DNA of 64,000 nucleotides from Streptomyces noursei (GTDB taxonomy: Bacteria; Actinomycetota; Actinomycetes; Streptomycetales; Streptomycetaceae), in contig NZ_LWBU01000043.1 in assembly GCF_001646665.1 (NCBI RefSeq), positions 124,001 to 188,000 of the forward strand, given 5' to 3'. Below the pieces are notes generated by a model. It saw nothing but the letters and a program-made list of their open reading frames with translations. It was not told the DNA's origin and did no database searches. Both the position numbers and the translations under genes were made by a program. Positions 24,248 through 33,300 of the stretch are shown here, one piece after another (the stretch's first letter is position 1; each line of letters opens with the position of its first letter).

Positions 24248-24625
24248 ATGAGGCAGTCGGTCGAGGACGTTCACACCATGGTCCGGGAGGACACCACGGT
24301 CCGCGAGGACATCGACACCGCGCGGGACGAGGCGGCACTCGGCCTGTCGGAGGCGCGCCACGGCGTCGCGGCACTGGCGGCCGGCGGGGCGTGCGGGCTG
24401 CTGGCCCTGCTGTCGGCCCACTCGACGCTGGTACGCGGCCTGGAACGGGTCTGGTCGCCCGAGAAGGTCACGGGCGCGCTCACCGTCGTCTACGCGTCGG
24501 GCGCCTCCGTCCTGGTCCACTACGGGTCCAAGCGCATGCGCGTGGCCCGCGCCGCCTCCCGTGAGGCACTGCACTCCTCGGTGGACGTGGTCCGCCACGT
24601 GGTCGACGAGCTCAAGGACGCCTGA
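24248..24625 (+). CDS. Small holin-X-like / DUF1469-type membrane protein
   Basis: 125 residues from ATG 24248; the ribosome site is weak. An acidic helical N-terminus (VREDTTVREDIDTARDEAAL) precedes two hydrophobic segments (GVAALAAGGACGLLALLSA and ALTVVYASGASVLVHYG) and a basic C-terminal helix. This layout resembles phage-holin-superfamily (DUF1469) proteins, which are common in actinobacterial chromosomes without phage context. No phage gene is nearby. The assignment is tentative; a generic small membrane protein is the safer reading. Confidence 0.6.
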   Translation: MRQSVEDVHTMVREDTTVREDIDTARDEAALGLSEARHGVAALAAGGACGLLALLSAHSTLVRGLERVWSPEKVTGALTVVYASGASVLVHYGSKRMRVARAASREALHSSVDVVRHVVDELKDA

Positions 24626-24865
24626 CCACCGGCCGCCCCGCGGGGGCGGGATCCGGCCGTGGGCCCATGGCCCGTGACCGGCCTCGGTCGGCGCCGCCCT
24701 GCCGGAGCCGCGCCGCCCGGACCCCCGGGGCGGGCCGCAACCAGCAGGAGCCCCGCCGCCGCGTTACGGCGGGGGCGGGCCCACCCGCCGTAACGACGGC
24801 ACCCGACCGGCGGGACACGGCCGTGTCGTCGCCGTCCGCGCCGTCCGCACGGCGAGGATCGGCGG

Positions 24866-25720
24866 ATGGGCGTCCTCCTCCCCACCCTCTTCGCGCTGTG
24901 CGCGGCGACCGCCAACGCGGTCGCCACCGTCCTGCAGCGCCGTGCCACGCTGACCGTCCCCCAGACGCAGGGCTTCCGCCCGGGCATGCTGATCGACCTG
25001 CTCCGCAAGCCCCTCTGGCTGGCCGGCATCCTGGCCGTGATCGTCGCCGGCGTGGGCCAGGCCGCCGCCCTGGCGACCGGTCCCCTCGCCCTCGTACAGC
25101 CGCTGTTCATCCTGGAGCTGCCGCTCGCCCTGCTGTTCGGGTCCCTGGCGGACCGTCAGCGGCTGCCGCCGCGCCAGTGGGCGGCCGTGGGCGCCGTGGT
25201 CACCGGGCTCGTCGTCGCCATGCTCGCCGCCTCGCCCGAGGGCAACCGCACCCACGTGCCCCTGGACCGGTGGGTGATCACCCTGGCGGTGTGCGCCGCT
25301 GTCGTCCTCCTGCTGACGGCCACCGCGCTGCGCAGGCCCCCGGGCATGGCCCGCGCCGGATGCCTCGGCGCGGCCACCGCGGTGTGCTACGCGCTGACGG
25401 CCTCCCTGATGAAGACGTCCATGCACATCCTCGACGACGAGGGCGTCACCGCCTTCTTCACCACCTGGCACACCTACGCCTTCGCCGCGTGCGGGATCTG
25501 CGCGCTGCTGCTGCTGGAGCACGCCCTCCAGGGCGGGCCGCTGGTGGCGTCGCAGCCGGCCCTCACCCTCGGCGACGCGACCGTCAGCCTGGCGCTGGGC
25601 GTGCTGCTGTACGAGGAGCACCTGCGCGGCCACTGGTGGCTGGTGCCGGAGGCGCTCGGTGTCGGCCTCGTGGTGGTCGGCGTGTTCGCCCTGGCGCGGG
25701 CCGAGAGCGCCCGCGGGTGA
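24866..25720 (+). CDS. DMT superfamily transporter (NIPA/EamA-like)
   Basis: 284 residues from ATG 24866 with about nine or ten hydrophobic helices. Motifs: ALCAATANAVATVLQRRATL in helix 1, GPLALVQPLFILELPLALLF in the first EamA half and SQPALTLGDATVSLALGVLL in the second. It belongs to the drug/metabolite-transporter fold, in the branch related to NIPA-type magnesium transporters that is common in streptomycetes. The substrate is unknown. A second member of the same branch is in this window at 56930. Convergent with the hypothetical gene at 25739, 18 nt away. Confidence 0.85.
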   Translation: MGVLLPTLFALCAATANAVATVLQRRATLTVPQTQGFRPGMLIDLLRKPLWLAGILAVIVAGVGQAAALATGPLALVQPLFILELPLALLFGSLADRQRLPPRQWAAVGAVVTGLVVAMLAASPEGNRTHVPLDRWVITLAVCAAVVLLLTATALRRPPGMARAGCLGAATAVCYALTASLMKTSMHILDDEGVTAFFTTWHTYAFAACGICALLLLEHALQGGPLVASQPALTLGDATVSLALGVLLYEEHLRGHWWLVPEALGVGLVVVGVFALARAESARG

Positions 25721-25738
25721 CGGGGCCGGCCGGGCAGA

Positions 25739-26248
25739 TCAGCCGTCCTCGTCCAGCGCCGCCAGCAGGGTCCGGGCCTCGGTGTGCGCCCGCTCCACGT
25801 CGACGTCGTCGCAGATGACCTCCAGGCCGAGGGCCGTCATGTGCGGGGTTCCGGGGAAGTCGACGTACGACTGGTAGGCGAAGTAGGCGCGCATCCCGTC
25901 GTCGGGATCGCGCCCGACGCTCAGTGTCGCGAAGCGCTCCTCCTCGGCCGGCCCCGAGGTCATCGTGCGCGTACTGCTCTCGCTCAGGTGGAGCTCGCGC
26001 TCGTAGCGGACGGGTGCCGCCGGCAGATCCAGCACCGCGCGGGCGAACTCCCGCGCGTGCGCCGCGTCGTCGAAGGCCAGCAGTTCACTGAAGACGGGCA
26101 GCCCGGCGAGGAGCAGCCAGCGCCGGGGCCCGTCCCCCTCCGGCGGCTCGTACGCGACCGACAGCACCGACGACCCCTGCTCCGCCGGCCGGTGCGGCCA
26201 CCCGGTCGTGTGCGGCCACGTGTACGTGAAGACCTGCTCGAACCACAT
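25739..26248 (-). CDS. Hypothetical protein, 169 residues
   Basis: The preferred start is ATG 26248, which has GGGGGAGGG upstream; an ATG 36 nt earlier lacks such a site. The protein starts MWFEQVFTYTWPHTTGWPHR and includes WLLLAGLPVFSELLAFDDAA and FAYQSYVDFPGTPHMTALGL. It is acidic, soluble, without signal or membrane segments. I do not recognise the family. It is convergent with the DMT transporter. Confidence 0.7.
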   Translation of the reverse strand: MWFEQVFTYTWPHTTGWPHRPAEQGSSVLSVAYEPPEGDGPRRWLLLAGLPVFSELLAFDDAAHAREFARAVLDLPAAPVRYERELHLSESSTRTMTSGPAEEERFATLSVGRDPDDGMRAYFAYQSYVDFPGTPHMTALGLEVICDDVDVERAHTEARTLLAALDEDG

Positions 26249-26446
26249 GCCCCGCCCTCCCCCGAAGCGGCCCGTACGAGCCATTCGTCGTGAAGCCTAG
26301 GCGGTCGCACCGACAATCGTCTCGGAACGGTGCCCCGGCGGTGTGAAGCGGTCCCTGCCGACGCGTCAGCCCCGCCGCGCGGGGTACGCGCGGAGCGTGA
26401 CACGACAACACCACGACACGAACGACGACATGAATCGGAGGCACTG

Positions 26447-26566
26447 ATGAATCACCTCGTGACCGCTTCCCAGGACGCTTCGGCCGCACCCGCCTGGCTG
26501 CACGTGACGGTGATGGCCGTGGCCGTGCTGATCCTCTTCTACAGCCTCGCCCGGCGCAGCAACTGA
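26447..26566 (+). CDS. Small single-pass membrane protein, 39 residues
   Basis: ATG 26447 with a textbook CGGAGG site 5 nt upstream. The peptide begins MNHLVTASQDASAAPAWLHV, has one hydrophobic helix (VTVMAVAVLILFYSLA) and ends in RRSN, so the short C-terminus is probably cytoplasmic. Codon use is coding-like. The strong ribosome site and membrane design support a real gene. Function unknown. Confidence 0.7.
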   Translation: MNHLVTASQDASAAPAWLHVTVMAVAVLILFYSLARRSN

Positions 26567-26626
26567 CGGGCGCACAGCACTGACCCGCACGGCAACAGAC
26601 CGGCGCCGCGACCGGCGCCCGCCGTC

Positions 26627-28231
26627 CTACCGGGCGTGCGGAGCCAGCCGGCCGCCCTCCTCCTGGCGCAGCGCCTCACGGGCCGCGCCCAGCGCCGCCG
26701 CCCGGTCGTGCGGCACCACACCGATCCGGGTGCGCCGGTCGAGCAGGTCGCCCTCGTCGAGGGCGCCCTCGTGGCGTACCGCCCAGACGAGTTCCGCCAC
26801 CGTGACCGGGTGGCCCGGCACCACGGGGCGCGCCATCTCCGGATCCCGCAGGCCCAGGGCGTGCACGGCGGGCGCCTCGGTGCCGTAGCGGCGGACGAGC
26901 CGGCGGGGGACGTCCAGCGCGGCGAGCCTGCCGGGGGAGGCGGCCCCGACCAGCGGCAGGGCGGCCGTGCGGCACGGCCCCGCCACGAGGCCGCGCGCCG
27001 CGACGGCCGCGTCCAGCGCGTCCTGCGCCATGCGCCGGTACGTGGTCAGCTTGCCGCCCACCACGGTCACGACACCTTCCCGGTTCGTCAGCACGGCGTG
27101 CCTGCGGGAGATGTCGGCCGTACGGGACGAACCCGACGGGCCCGAGGCGTCGAGGAGCGGGCGCAGCCCGGCGAAGGCCCCGATCACGTCGGCCCGGCCC
27201 AGGGAGACGTCGAGGGCCGAGCCGAGCACGTCGAGCAGGAAGCCGATGTCCGTCTCCGGGACCTCGGGCACGTCCGGGACGTCGCCGTCGACCGGCTCGT
27301 CCGTCAGCCCCACGTACACCCGGCCGTCGCCCTGCGGCAGCACCAGGACGAAGCGGTTCGACTCGCCGGGGATGGGGATGTGCAGGCCCGCGGTGAGCGA
27401 GCCGAGGTCCTCGGAGCGGAGCACCAGGTGGGTGCCCCGGGAGGGCCGCAGCCGTATGTCGTCGATCAGGCCGCCGGCCCAGACGCCGGTGGCGTTGACG
27501 ACGGCGCGGGCCCGGATCCGGGTCTCCTCGCCGGTGAGTTCGTCCCGCACCCGTGCGCCGCCGCCGTCCAGCGCCAGCGCGCGCGTGCGGGTCAGGATCC
27601 GGGCGCCGTGCGCGGCGGCGGTGCGGGCCAGGGCCGTCACCAGCCGGGCGTCGTCGCTCAGCCGGCCGTCCCAGGAGAGCAGCCCCCCGCGCAGGCCGGC
27701 GGACCGGAGCACCGGCGCCATGTGCCGGGTCTCGACGGGCGACAGGGCGCGGGGTGCCGGCAGGGTGGCGCGCGAGGTGCGCGCCGAGGCGCGCAGCAGG
27801 TCGCCGGCGCGCAGTCCGGCCCGGGCGAGGGCCGCCTGCGAGCGGGAGACCAGCGGGGTGAGCGGGAGGACGAACGGCTGGGCGGCGACCAGGTGCGGCG
27901 CGGTGCGTTCCATCAGCACGCCCCGCTCCACGGCGCTCTCGTGGGCGACGTCCAGCTGTCCGGAGGCGAGGTAGCGCAGCCCGCCGTGGATGAGCTTGGA
28001 GCTCCACCGGGAGGTGCCGAAGGCCAGGTCGTGGGCGTCGATCGCCGCGACCGTCAGGCCCCGGGAGGCGGCGTCGAGGGCGACGCCCGCGCCGGTGGCC
28101 CCGAGGCCGACGACCAGGACGTCCACCTCGGTCCCGCCGGCCAGTTGCTCCAGCTCGCGGCGGCGGCGCGCCGCGTCGAGGGACGCGTCGCGCGACGGGT
28201 GGGCGGGGTGCGTGGTGCTCGGGTCGCTCAT
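26627..28231 (-). CDS. glpD: Aerobic glycerol-3-phosphate dehydrogenase (FAD)
   Basis: 534 residues; ATG 28231 overlaps the TetR stop (ATGA). An FAD Rossmann motif GLGATGAGVALDAASRG is at 42-58. Then come FGTSRWSSKLIHGGLRYLA (the GlpD signature), AVVNATGVWAGGLIDD, PSRGTHLVL, and the C-terminal GGKLTTYRRMAQDA with the GlpD_C helical domain. It oxidises sn-glycerol-3-phosphate to DHAP at the membrane and passes electrons to quinone. No glpF or glpK is nearby. The neighbours (TetR upstream, divergent alkyl-DHAP-synthase-like flavoprotein, lipid kinase) suggest a role in lipid backbone supply rather than glycerol catabolism. Confidence 0.93.
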   Translation of the reverse strand: MSDPSTTHPAHPSRDASLDAARRRRELEQLAGGTEVDVLVVGLGATGAGVALDAASRGLTVAAIDAHDLAFGTSRWSSKLIHGGLRYLASGQLDVAHESAVERGVLMERTAPHLVAAQPFVLPLTPLVSRSQAALARAGLRAGDLLRASARTSRATLPAPRALSPVETRHMAPVLRSAGLRGGLLSWDGRLSDDARLVTALARTAAAHGARILTRTRALALDGGGARVRDELTGEETRIRARAVVNATGVWAGGLIDDIRLRPSRGTHLVLRSEDLGSLTAGLHIPIPGESNRFVLVLPQGDGRVYVGLTDEPVDGDVPDVPEVPETDIGFLLDVLGSALDVSLGRADVIGAFAGLRPLLDASGPSGSSRTADISRRHAVLTNREGVVTVVGGKLTTYRRMAQDALDAAVAARGLVAGPCRTAALPLVGAASPGRLAALDVPRRLVRRYGTEAPAVHALGLRDPEMARPVVPGHPVTVAELVWAVRHEGALDEGDLLDRRTRIGVVPHDRAAALGAAREALRQEEGGRLAPHAR

Positions 28232-28827
28232 GGGACGAGGGTCCTTTCCAGCAGGGTCCGCAACTCGGCGAGGAAGGCCGCTTCGTCGAGCTCGGGGTCC
28301 GAGTCGTCGGTCATGGTGCGCAGCGAGAGCGTGAAGGACTGGACGATCAGCAGCACGGACCGGGCCTGGAGGTCCGGGTGCGCGGCCCGGACGGAACCGT
28401 CCTCGTGCCCCTCCTTCAGCGCGCCGGTGATGAGGCCGAGCAGCGCGTCCTGGCTGGCGCCGCGCCGGTCGAGCACGTAGGGCAGCAGGAGTTCGGGGTC
28501 CACGTCCAGGATCTTGTGGAAGAGCGGGTGCGCGCGGAACGCCTCGATCCCGGCGACCAGCCCGTCGACGAGCCTGTCGCGGGCCGGTGCGCCGGGCACG
28601 CGCTCGGGCATGGCCGCGACGGCCAGGCCGACCCACTCGCGGGTCATCACGTCCCCAACCAGCGTCCGGACGTCCGGCCACCGGCGGTAGAGCGTCATGC
28701 GGGAGACCCCGGCGCGGCGGGCCACGTCGGTCAGCGTCGTACGGCGTACTCCGACGGCGAGGACGCAGTCGCGGGCCGCGTCGAGGACGGCTTCCCCGTC
28801 CGAATGGTTGTGACGAATGGGCGTCAT
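28228..28827 (-). CDS. TetR family transcriptional regulator
   Basis: 199 residues from ATG 28827. The N-terminal HTH is clear: AVLDAARDCVLAVGVRRTTL, then DVARRAGVSRMTLYRRWPD (about 32-52), a classical TetR recognition helix. The rest is an all-helical ligand-binding domain. The ATG has no ribosome site; a TACACT box 7 nt upstream suggests a leaderless transcript. The gene is first in an operon with glpD (ATGA overlap) and divergent from the FAD-linked oxidase gene, so it likely controls both directions through the 73-bp intergenic region. The ligand is probably a lipid or glycerol derivative (inference). Confidence 0.9.
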   Translation of the reverse strand: MTPIRHNHSDGEAVLDAARDCVLAVGVRRTTLTDVARRAGVSRMTLYRRWPDVRTLVGDVMTREWVGLAVAAMPERVPGAPARDRLVDGLVAGIEAFRAHPLFHKILDVDPELLLPYVLDRRGASQDALLGLITGALKEGHEDGSVRAAHPDLQARSVLLIVQSFTLSLRTMTDDSDPELDEAAFLAELRTLLERTLVP

Positions 28828-28834
28828 CTGTCAC

Positions 28835-28840
28835 AGTGTA
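28835..28840 (-). promoter_or_regulatory. -10 box of tetR-glpD operon (leaderless)
   Basis: TACACT on the minus strand ends 7 nt before the TetR ATG. With no Shine-Dalgarno, this fits a leaderless mRNA. The nearby TGTCAC-AG-TGTACC sequence may include an operator for autoregulation, but its symmetry is poor. Confidence 0.5.
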
Positions 28841-28900
28841 CCGCCAGTGCGGGCCAGCGAGCACGCCACGAACCGAACCGACGGTGAGGAACCCGACCCC

Positions 28901-30496
28901 GTGGACATGTTGTGGAGCGGCTGGGGCGACCCGGCCAAGGCGGCACCCCTGCCCGACACCGTGACCGGCCTGCTGCGAGACCTGCTCGGCGTCACCCCGC
29001 GCGAGCACGGCCCCGCCGCGCTGGAGGAGATCGCCGTACCCGGCTCGCCGCTCACCGGCGAGGCCCGCCAGGCCCTCGCCGCGTGCCTCGGCGAACCCGA
29101 CCGCCTGCGCACCGACGCCGAGACCCGCATCCGCCACACCCGCGGCAAGTCGACCCCCGACCTGCTGCGCATCCGCGCCGGAGAGGTCGACGACATCCCC
29201 GCCGCCGTCCTGCTGCCCGCCACGCACGACGAGGTCCTCGCCGTCCTGCGCGTGTGCGCCGAACACCAGGTGGCCGCCGTGCCGTTCGGCGGAGGCACCT
29301 CCGTGGTCGGCGGCCTCGCCCCCGAACGCACCACCTTCGTCGCCCTCGACCTGCGCCTCATGGACGCCCTGCTCGACCTGGACGAGGTCTCCCGCACCGC
29401 GACCCTCCAGCCCGGACTGCGGGCGCCCCGCGCCGAGGCCCTGCTCAACGAACGCGGCTTCACGCTCGGCCACTTCCCCCAGTCGTACGAATGGGCCACC
29501 ATCGGCGGCTTCGCCGCCGCCCGCTCCAGCGGCCAGGCCTCCGCCGGCTACGGCCGGTTCGACGAGATGGTGCTCGGCCTCACCGTCGCCACCCCCGAGG
29601 GCACCTGGGAGTCCGGCCGCGCCCCCCGCTCCGCCGCCGGCCCCGATCTGCGCCAGCTGGTGCTCGGCTCCGAGGGCGCGCTCGGGGTGATCACCTCGGT
29701 GACCGTCCGGATCCGCCCCCTGCCGCGGAAGCGGTTCTACGAGGGCTGGCGCTTCGCCTCCTTCGAGGCGGGCACCGCCGCGCTGCGCCGGCTCGCCCAG
29801 GACGGCCCGCGCCCGACCGTCCTGCGCCTGTCCGACGAGACCGAGACCTTCATCGGGCTCGCCCACCCCGACCGCATAGGCGACGGCGGCACCGAGTCCG
29901 CCGGCTGCATGGCGATCGTCGGCTACGAGGGCACGGACGCCGACACCGAGCGGTGCCGCGCGGGCGTCCACCGGGTGCTCACCGCCGAAGGCGGCGAGTG
30001 CGCCGGCACCGAACCGGGCGACCGCTGGGCCCACGGCCGCTACGACGCCCCCTACCTGCGCGACGCGCTCCTCGACGCGGGCGCCTTCGCCGAGACCCTG
30101 GAGACCGCCGCCTTCTGGTCCGCGCTCCCGGAGCTGTACCGGAACGTCCGGCAGGCCCTCACCACCGCCCTCACCGACGCCGGGACACCACCGCTGGTCA
30201 TGTGCCACGTCTCGCACGTGTACGAGAACGGCGCCTCCCTGTACTTCACGGTCGTCTCCGCCCAGGGCGAGGACCCGGTCGCCCACTGGGCACCGGCCAA
30301 GCACGCCGCCAACGAGGCGATCCTGGCCGCCGGCGGCACCATCAGCCACCACCACGGCGTGGGAACCGACCACCGCGACTGGTACGTACGGGAGGCCGGG
30401 CCCCTCGGGATCCGCGCCCTCCAGGCCGTCAAGGCGGAACTCGACCCGGCGGGGGTGCTCAACCCCGGCGTCCTCGTGCCCGTCCGCCACCCCTGA
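28901..30496 (+). CDS. FAD-binding oxidase, alkyldihydroxyacetonephosphate-synthase-like
   Basis: 531 residues from GTG 28901, with GAGGAA about 10 nt upstream. A PCMH-type FAD-binding domain (VPFGGGTSVVGGL, 127-139; ATIGGFAAARSSGQASAGYG) is followed by the FAD-oxidase C-terminal domain. The His triplet HHHGVG at 483-488 and the C-terminal ELDPAGVLNPG are typical of alkyl-DHAP synthase (AGPS), which swaps the acyl group of acyl-DHAP for a fatty alcohol to begin ether-lipid synthesis. D-lactate dehydrogenase-like oxidases share the fold but lack the HHH. GlpD makes DHAP next door and a lipid kinase follows, supporting a glycerolipid role. True ether-lipid formation here is unproven. Confidence 0.88.
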   Translation: MDMLWSGWGDPAKAAPLPDTVTGLLRDLLGVTPREHGPAALEEIAVPGSPLTGEARQALAACLGEPDRLRTDAETRIRHTRGKSTPDLLRIRAGEVDDIPAAVLLPATHDEVLAVLRVCAEHQVAAVPFGGGTSVVGGLAPERTTFVALDLRLMDALLDLDEVSRTATLQPGLRAPRAEALLNERGFTLGHFPQSYEWATIGGFAAARSSGQASAGYGRFDEMVLGLTVATPEGTWESGRAPRSAAGPDLRQLVLGSEGALGVITSVTVRIRPLPRKRFYEGWRFASFEAGTAALRRLAQDGPRPTVLRLSDETETFIGLAHPDRIGDGGTESAGCMAIVGYEGTDADTERCRAGVHRVLTAEGGECAGTEPGDRWAHGRYDAPYLRDALLDAGAFAETLETAAFWSALPELYRNVRQALTTALTDAGTPPLVMCHVSHVYENGASLYFTVVSAQGEDPVAHWAPAKHAANEAILAAGGTISHHHGVGTDHRDWYVREAGPLGIRALQAVKAELDPAGVLNPGVLVPVRHP

Positions 30497-30548
30497 CCCG
30501 GCCCGTCCCGCAGGCCCCGGCCTGCCCACGCCCCTCGGAGGCGCGCAC

Positions 30549-31433
30549 ATGCGACAGTTCACCGCCGTGGTCAACCCGGCCGCGGGCAGCTCCAGCGGCA
30601 CGGCGGCCCTGCTGCCCGTCGCCCGGCTCCTGCGGGAGGCGGGCGCCGGGCTGGAGACCCGCTACAGCCGCAGCCTCGACCACGCCCGCGAGCTGGCACG
30701 GCAGGCGGCGGCCCAGGGGCACACCGTCCTCGCGGTCGGCGGCGACGGCATGGCCGGCGCCGTCGGCGGTGTGCTCAGCGGCACCGACGCCGTCCTCGGA
30801 CTCGTCCCCTCCGGGCGCGGCAACGACTTCGCCAGGGCGCTGGGCCTGACCGCCGACCCCGCGGCCCTCGCCGACGTCCTGCTGCACGGCACACCGCGGG
30901 CCGTCGACACCATCAGGGTCGACTCGGCCGCCCACCCGGGCATCGCGGTGCTCGGCAGCGTGTACGCGGGCGTCGACGCCGTCGCCAACCGGTACGCCAA
31001 CCACTCCCGGCTGCTGCGCGGATCCGCCTCGTACTACGCGGGCGGCGCGCGCGCCGTCGTCGGCTGGCGCCCGGCGACGTACCGCATCACCGTCGACGGC
31101 ACGACCACCCACGAGCGGCGCGGCTACACGGTCGTCGCCGCCAACTCCGGCTACTACGGCTTCGGCCGCCGCATCGCGCCGGACGCCCGCGTCGACGACG
31201 GCCTGCTCGACGTGGTCGTCATCCGGCACGCCCCGAAGCGGCTGTTCTTCGCGATGATGAACGAGCTCAAGACCGGCGCCCACATGCGGCGCCCGCAGGT
31301 CGAGGTGCTGCGCGGCAAGGAGATCCGCATCGAGGCCGACCGCGACCTGCCCTACGGCGCGGACGGCGAGGTCGACGCGACCCTCCCGGTCACCGTACGG
31401 GTCTGCCCCGGCGCCCTGCGCGTGCTCGGCTGA
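30549..31433 (+). CDS. Diacylglycerol/lipid kinase family protein
   Basis: 294 residues from ATG 30549, with GGAGG 8 nt upstream. The DAGK catalytic domain shows VVNPAAGSSSGTAALLPVAR, the nucleotide-binding VLAVGGDGMAGAVGG and VPSGRGNDFARALGL, and the C-terminal beta-sandwich (LPYGADGEVDATLPVTV). It phosphorylates diacylglycerol or a related lipid (YegS/DgkB/LCB5 type) at the cytoplasmic membrane face. It lies 52 nt after the AGPS-like gene in the same direction, probably one operon, and ends at a bidirectional terminator. Confidence 0.92.
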   Translation: MRQFTAVVNPAAGSSSGTAALLPVARLLREAGAGLETRYSRSLDHARELARQAAAQGHTVLAVGGDGMAGAVGGVLSGTDAVLGLVPSGRGNDFARALGLTADPAALADVLLHGTPRAVDTIRVDSAAHPGIAVLGSVYAGVDAVANRYANHSRLLRGSASYYAGGARAVVGWRPATYRITVDGTTTHERRGYTVVAANSGYYGFGRRIAPDARVDDGLLDVVVIRHAPKRLFFAMMNELKTGAHMRRPQVEVLRGKEIRIEADRDLPYGADGEVDATLPVTVRVCPGALRVLG

Positions 31434-31437
31434 CCCC

Positions 31438-31477
31438 GGGAGGCGGGGCCGGGGACGGGCCCCCCGCCCCGCCTCCC
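31438..31477. terminator. Bidirectional terminator
   Basis: 11-bp inverted repeat, GGGAGGCGGGG (31438-31448) and CCCCGCCTCCC (31467-31477), between the convergent lipid kinase gene and the gene at 31481. Confidence 0.7.
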
Positions 31478-31480
31478 GCG

Positions 31481-31999
31481 TCAGCCGGCAGGGCCGCCGC
31501 GCCGGGGGCCCACCGCCTCCCGCCAGTACGCGCCCACGCTCGTCCCCGCGCCCGCCGCCGCGCCGCGCACCGGAGCGGTGAGGTCGTCCGCCGGGTAGGG
31601 AGGGGAGCCCGCCAGGAGACCGTGCTCGTCGTCCCCGTTGTGCCACGAGGTCGTCGCGAACACGTACCCGCCCGGCCGGAGCGCGGGTTCGGCCACCGGC
31701 TGGGTGACCGTGACGGTGCCGCCGAGGCCGCCCTTGAAGACGTGCCCGACGCGCACCTCGTAGAGCCGCGAGGGGATCTCGGCGATGGTCCGCCGCCCGG
31801 TGCCGCGCAGCACGGTGCCGTGGAACACGTCGTCGGCCTGGGCCGCCGCCTCGCGTGCCCCGGCGGGATCGTAGGAGGCGGCGGCGACGGCCGTGACCGG
31901 CGCGGCGGAGGTGCCGGCCGGTCGCAGGGCGAGGTACCCGCCGGCGGCCACGGACACGGTGACGGCCGCGGCCAGACAGGCGAGGAGGGCTTTCTTCAT
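31481..31999 (-). CDS. Secreted or membrane-anchored hypothetical protein
   Basis: 172 residues from ATG 31999. The N-terminus MKKALLACLAAAVTVSVAAG is a signal peptide or uncleaved anchor. The mature part (DDVFHGTVLRGTGRRTIAE, RLYEVRVGHVFKGGLGGTVT, LRPGGYVFATTSWHNG) looks like a small beta-rich domain, as in proteins annotated only as hypothetical in streptomycetes. No catalytic motif is visible. It is a single gene, convergent with the lipid kinase. Function unknown. Confidence 0.72.
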   Translation of the reverse strand: MKKALLACLAAAVTVSVAAGGYLALRPAGTSAAPVTAVAAASYDPAGAREAAAQADDVFHGTVLRGTGRRTIAEIPSRLYEVRVGHVFKGGLGGTVTVTQPVAEPALRPGGYVFATTSWHNGDDEHGLLAGSPPYPADDLTAPVRGAAAGAGTSVGAYWREAVGPRRGGPAG

Positions 32000-32178
32000 G
32001 GTCGTTCCCGGGGTACGTGGACGTGGGCGTGGGCGCTGCGGCCGCCGAGCGGCCGGTGGTGACGCTGCCCGCCGCCACGCCGGGCCATCCCCCGGGGCCC
32101 GGTAGTCGTACCGGCCGGCCCCCTTACGGGTGACCGCCCGGGAGCGTGCCGGTCCGCACGCCCCCGGGCGGCCCGCCG

Positions 32179-33075
32179 TCAGGCGCTGTCGGCCGGCACC
32201 AGGTTGACGCGCTCGCGCACCACCGGGTACCCCGCCTTGGCGAAGTTGGCGGCCATCGGCGCGTTGCCCTGGTCCGTGGCCCCGGCGATGAAGCCGGCAC
32301 CCCGCTCGGCCAGGAAGTGCGTGCACTCCGCCAGCAGGTCGTACGCGTAGCCGCGCCCGCGCTGCTCCGGCAGGACCCCGATGAAGCCGACGCACGGCCC
32401 GGACGGGTTGTGCGCGGGGATCTGGATGCCGACGGGCTCCCCGTCCGGCGTGTAGGCCACCTGCCACCACTCGCGCGGTGACGGGCACCAGTGGAAGAAG
32501 TCCAGCTCTTCCCGCGCCGCCTGGTCGAGACCGCCCTCCGCGACGGCCCGCAGCGCGTGCGCGTCCAGCGTCACCGAGTGGATGCGGCGCAGCGCGTCGA
32601 AGAACACGGCGTCGTCCGGCTCCGCCGCGAACCTCAGCCGCCCGGGCCGCTCCGGCAGGCCGAGGTCCGGCGTCCAGCGGTACATGTACCGCTCGACCAG
32701 CACCTCGTAGCCCGCCGCGCGGGCCGCCCGCAGCCGGGTCTCGCCCGCGGCGCGCGTGACCGGGTCGTCGCGCCAGCCGGCGGGCAGGTTGATCTCCAGC
32801 TCGACCCGGTAGGGGGAGGAGCGCAGCAGGTGGGCGCCCGCCTCCTCCTCGCCCTCGGCGACGTCGAACCAGTTGATGTTGATGGGGGTGTCGTCGTCCG
32901 GACCGCCCCACCAGGCGCCACGCGCGACGACTTCACCGTCGCGCAGCGCCACCCGCTTCCATTCGGGCCGGTGGGTGTTCCGCGCGTGCGCGGCGCGGGC
33001 CCCGAGGGGATCGGGCAGGGTGTCGAAGAGAGAGGCGTCGCTCGAGTCGAGTACGCGGATGACCGGGTCGGTCAT
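32179..33075 (-). CDS. GNAT family N-acetyltransferase
   Basis: 298 residues from ATG 33075. The acetyl-CoA-binding motif A is GFIGVLPEQRGRGYAYDLL (about residues 232-250), followed by GATDQGNAPMAANFAKAGY, typical of motif B. The N-terminal half is a less conserved GNAT-like domain, so the protein may be a double-GNAT form. The acceptor substrate is unknown. Monocistronic, divergent from the gene at 33301 with a 225-bp gap in which no regulatory site was recognised. Confidence 0.88.
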   Translation of the reverse strand: MTDPVIRVLDSSDASLFDTLPDPLGARAAHARNTHRPEWKRVALRDGEVVARGAWWGGPDDDTPININWFDVAEGEEEAGAHLLRSSPYRVELEINLPAGWRDDPVTRAAGETRLRAARAAGYEVLVERYMYRWTPDLGLPERPGRLRFAAEPDDAVFFDALRRIHSVTLDAHALRAVAEGGLDQAAREELDFFHWCPSPREWWQVAYTPDGEPVGIQIPAHNPSGPCVGFIGVLPEQRGRGYAYDLLAECTHFLAERGAGFIAGATDQGNAPMAANFAKAGYPVVRERVNLVPADSA

Positions 33076-33300
33076 GAGAGGTGTCCTCCGGGACGAAGCG
33101 TGGTGGAGCGCTCCCGGTCAGACCAAGGACGCCGGGGAAAGGCAACGGGAGCGCGGGGAACATGACTTGTGCACGGCGCTCGCCTCCCTTCCGCTGTCGT
33201 GGGCGTCACCGCACACGTTAGGCGGCCCCCGGTGCGGGTGTCCACCGGTTTCCGTGTGAGGCTGGCTCCCGCACACACCGCTCGAAGGGGGACCACCACC

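Noticed and set aside
24248..24625. Prophage holin
   Set aside because: Holin-X-like proteins are common chromosomal proteins in actinobacteria and no other phage genes lie in the window.
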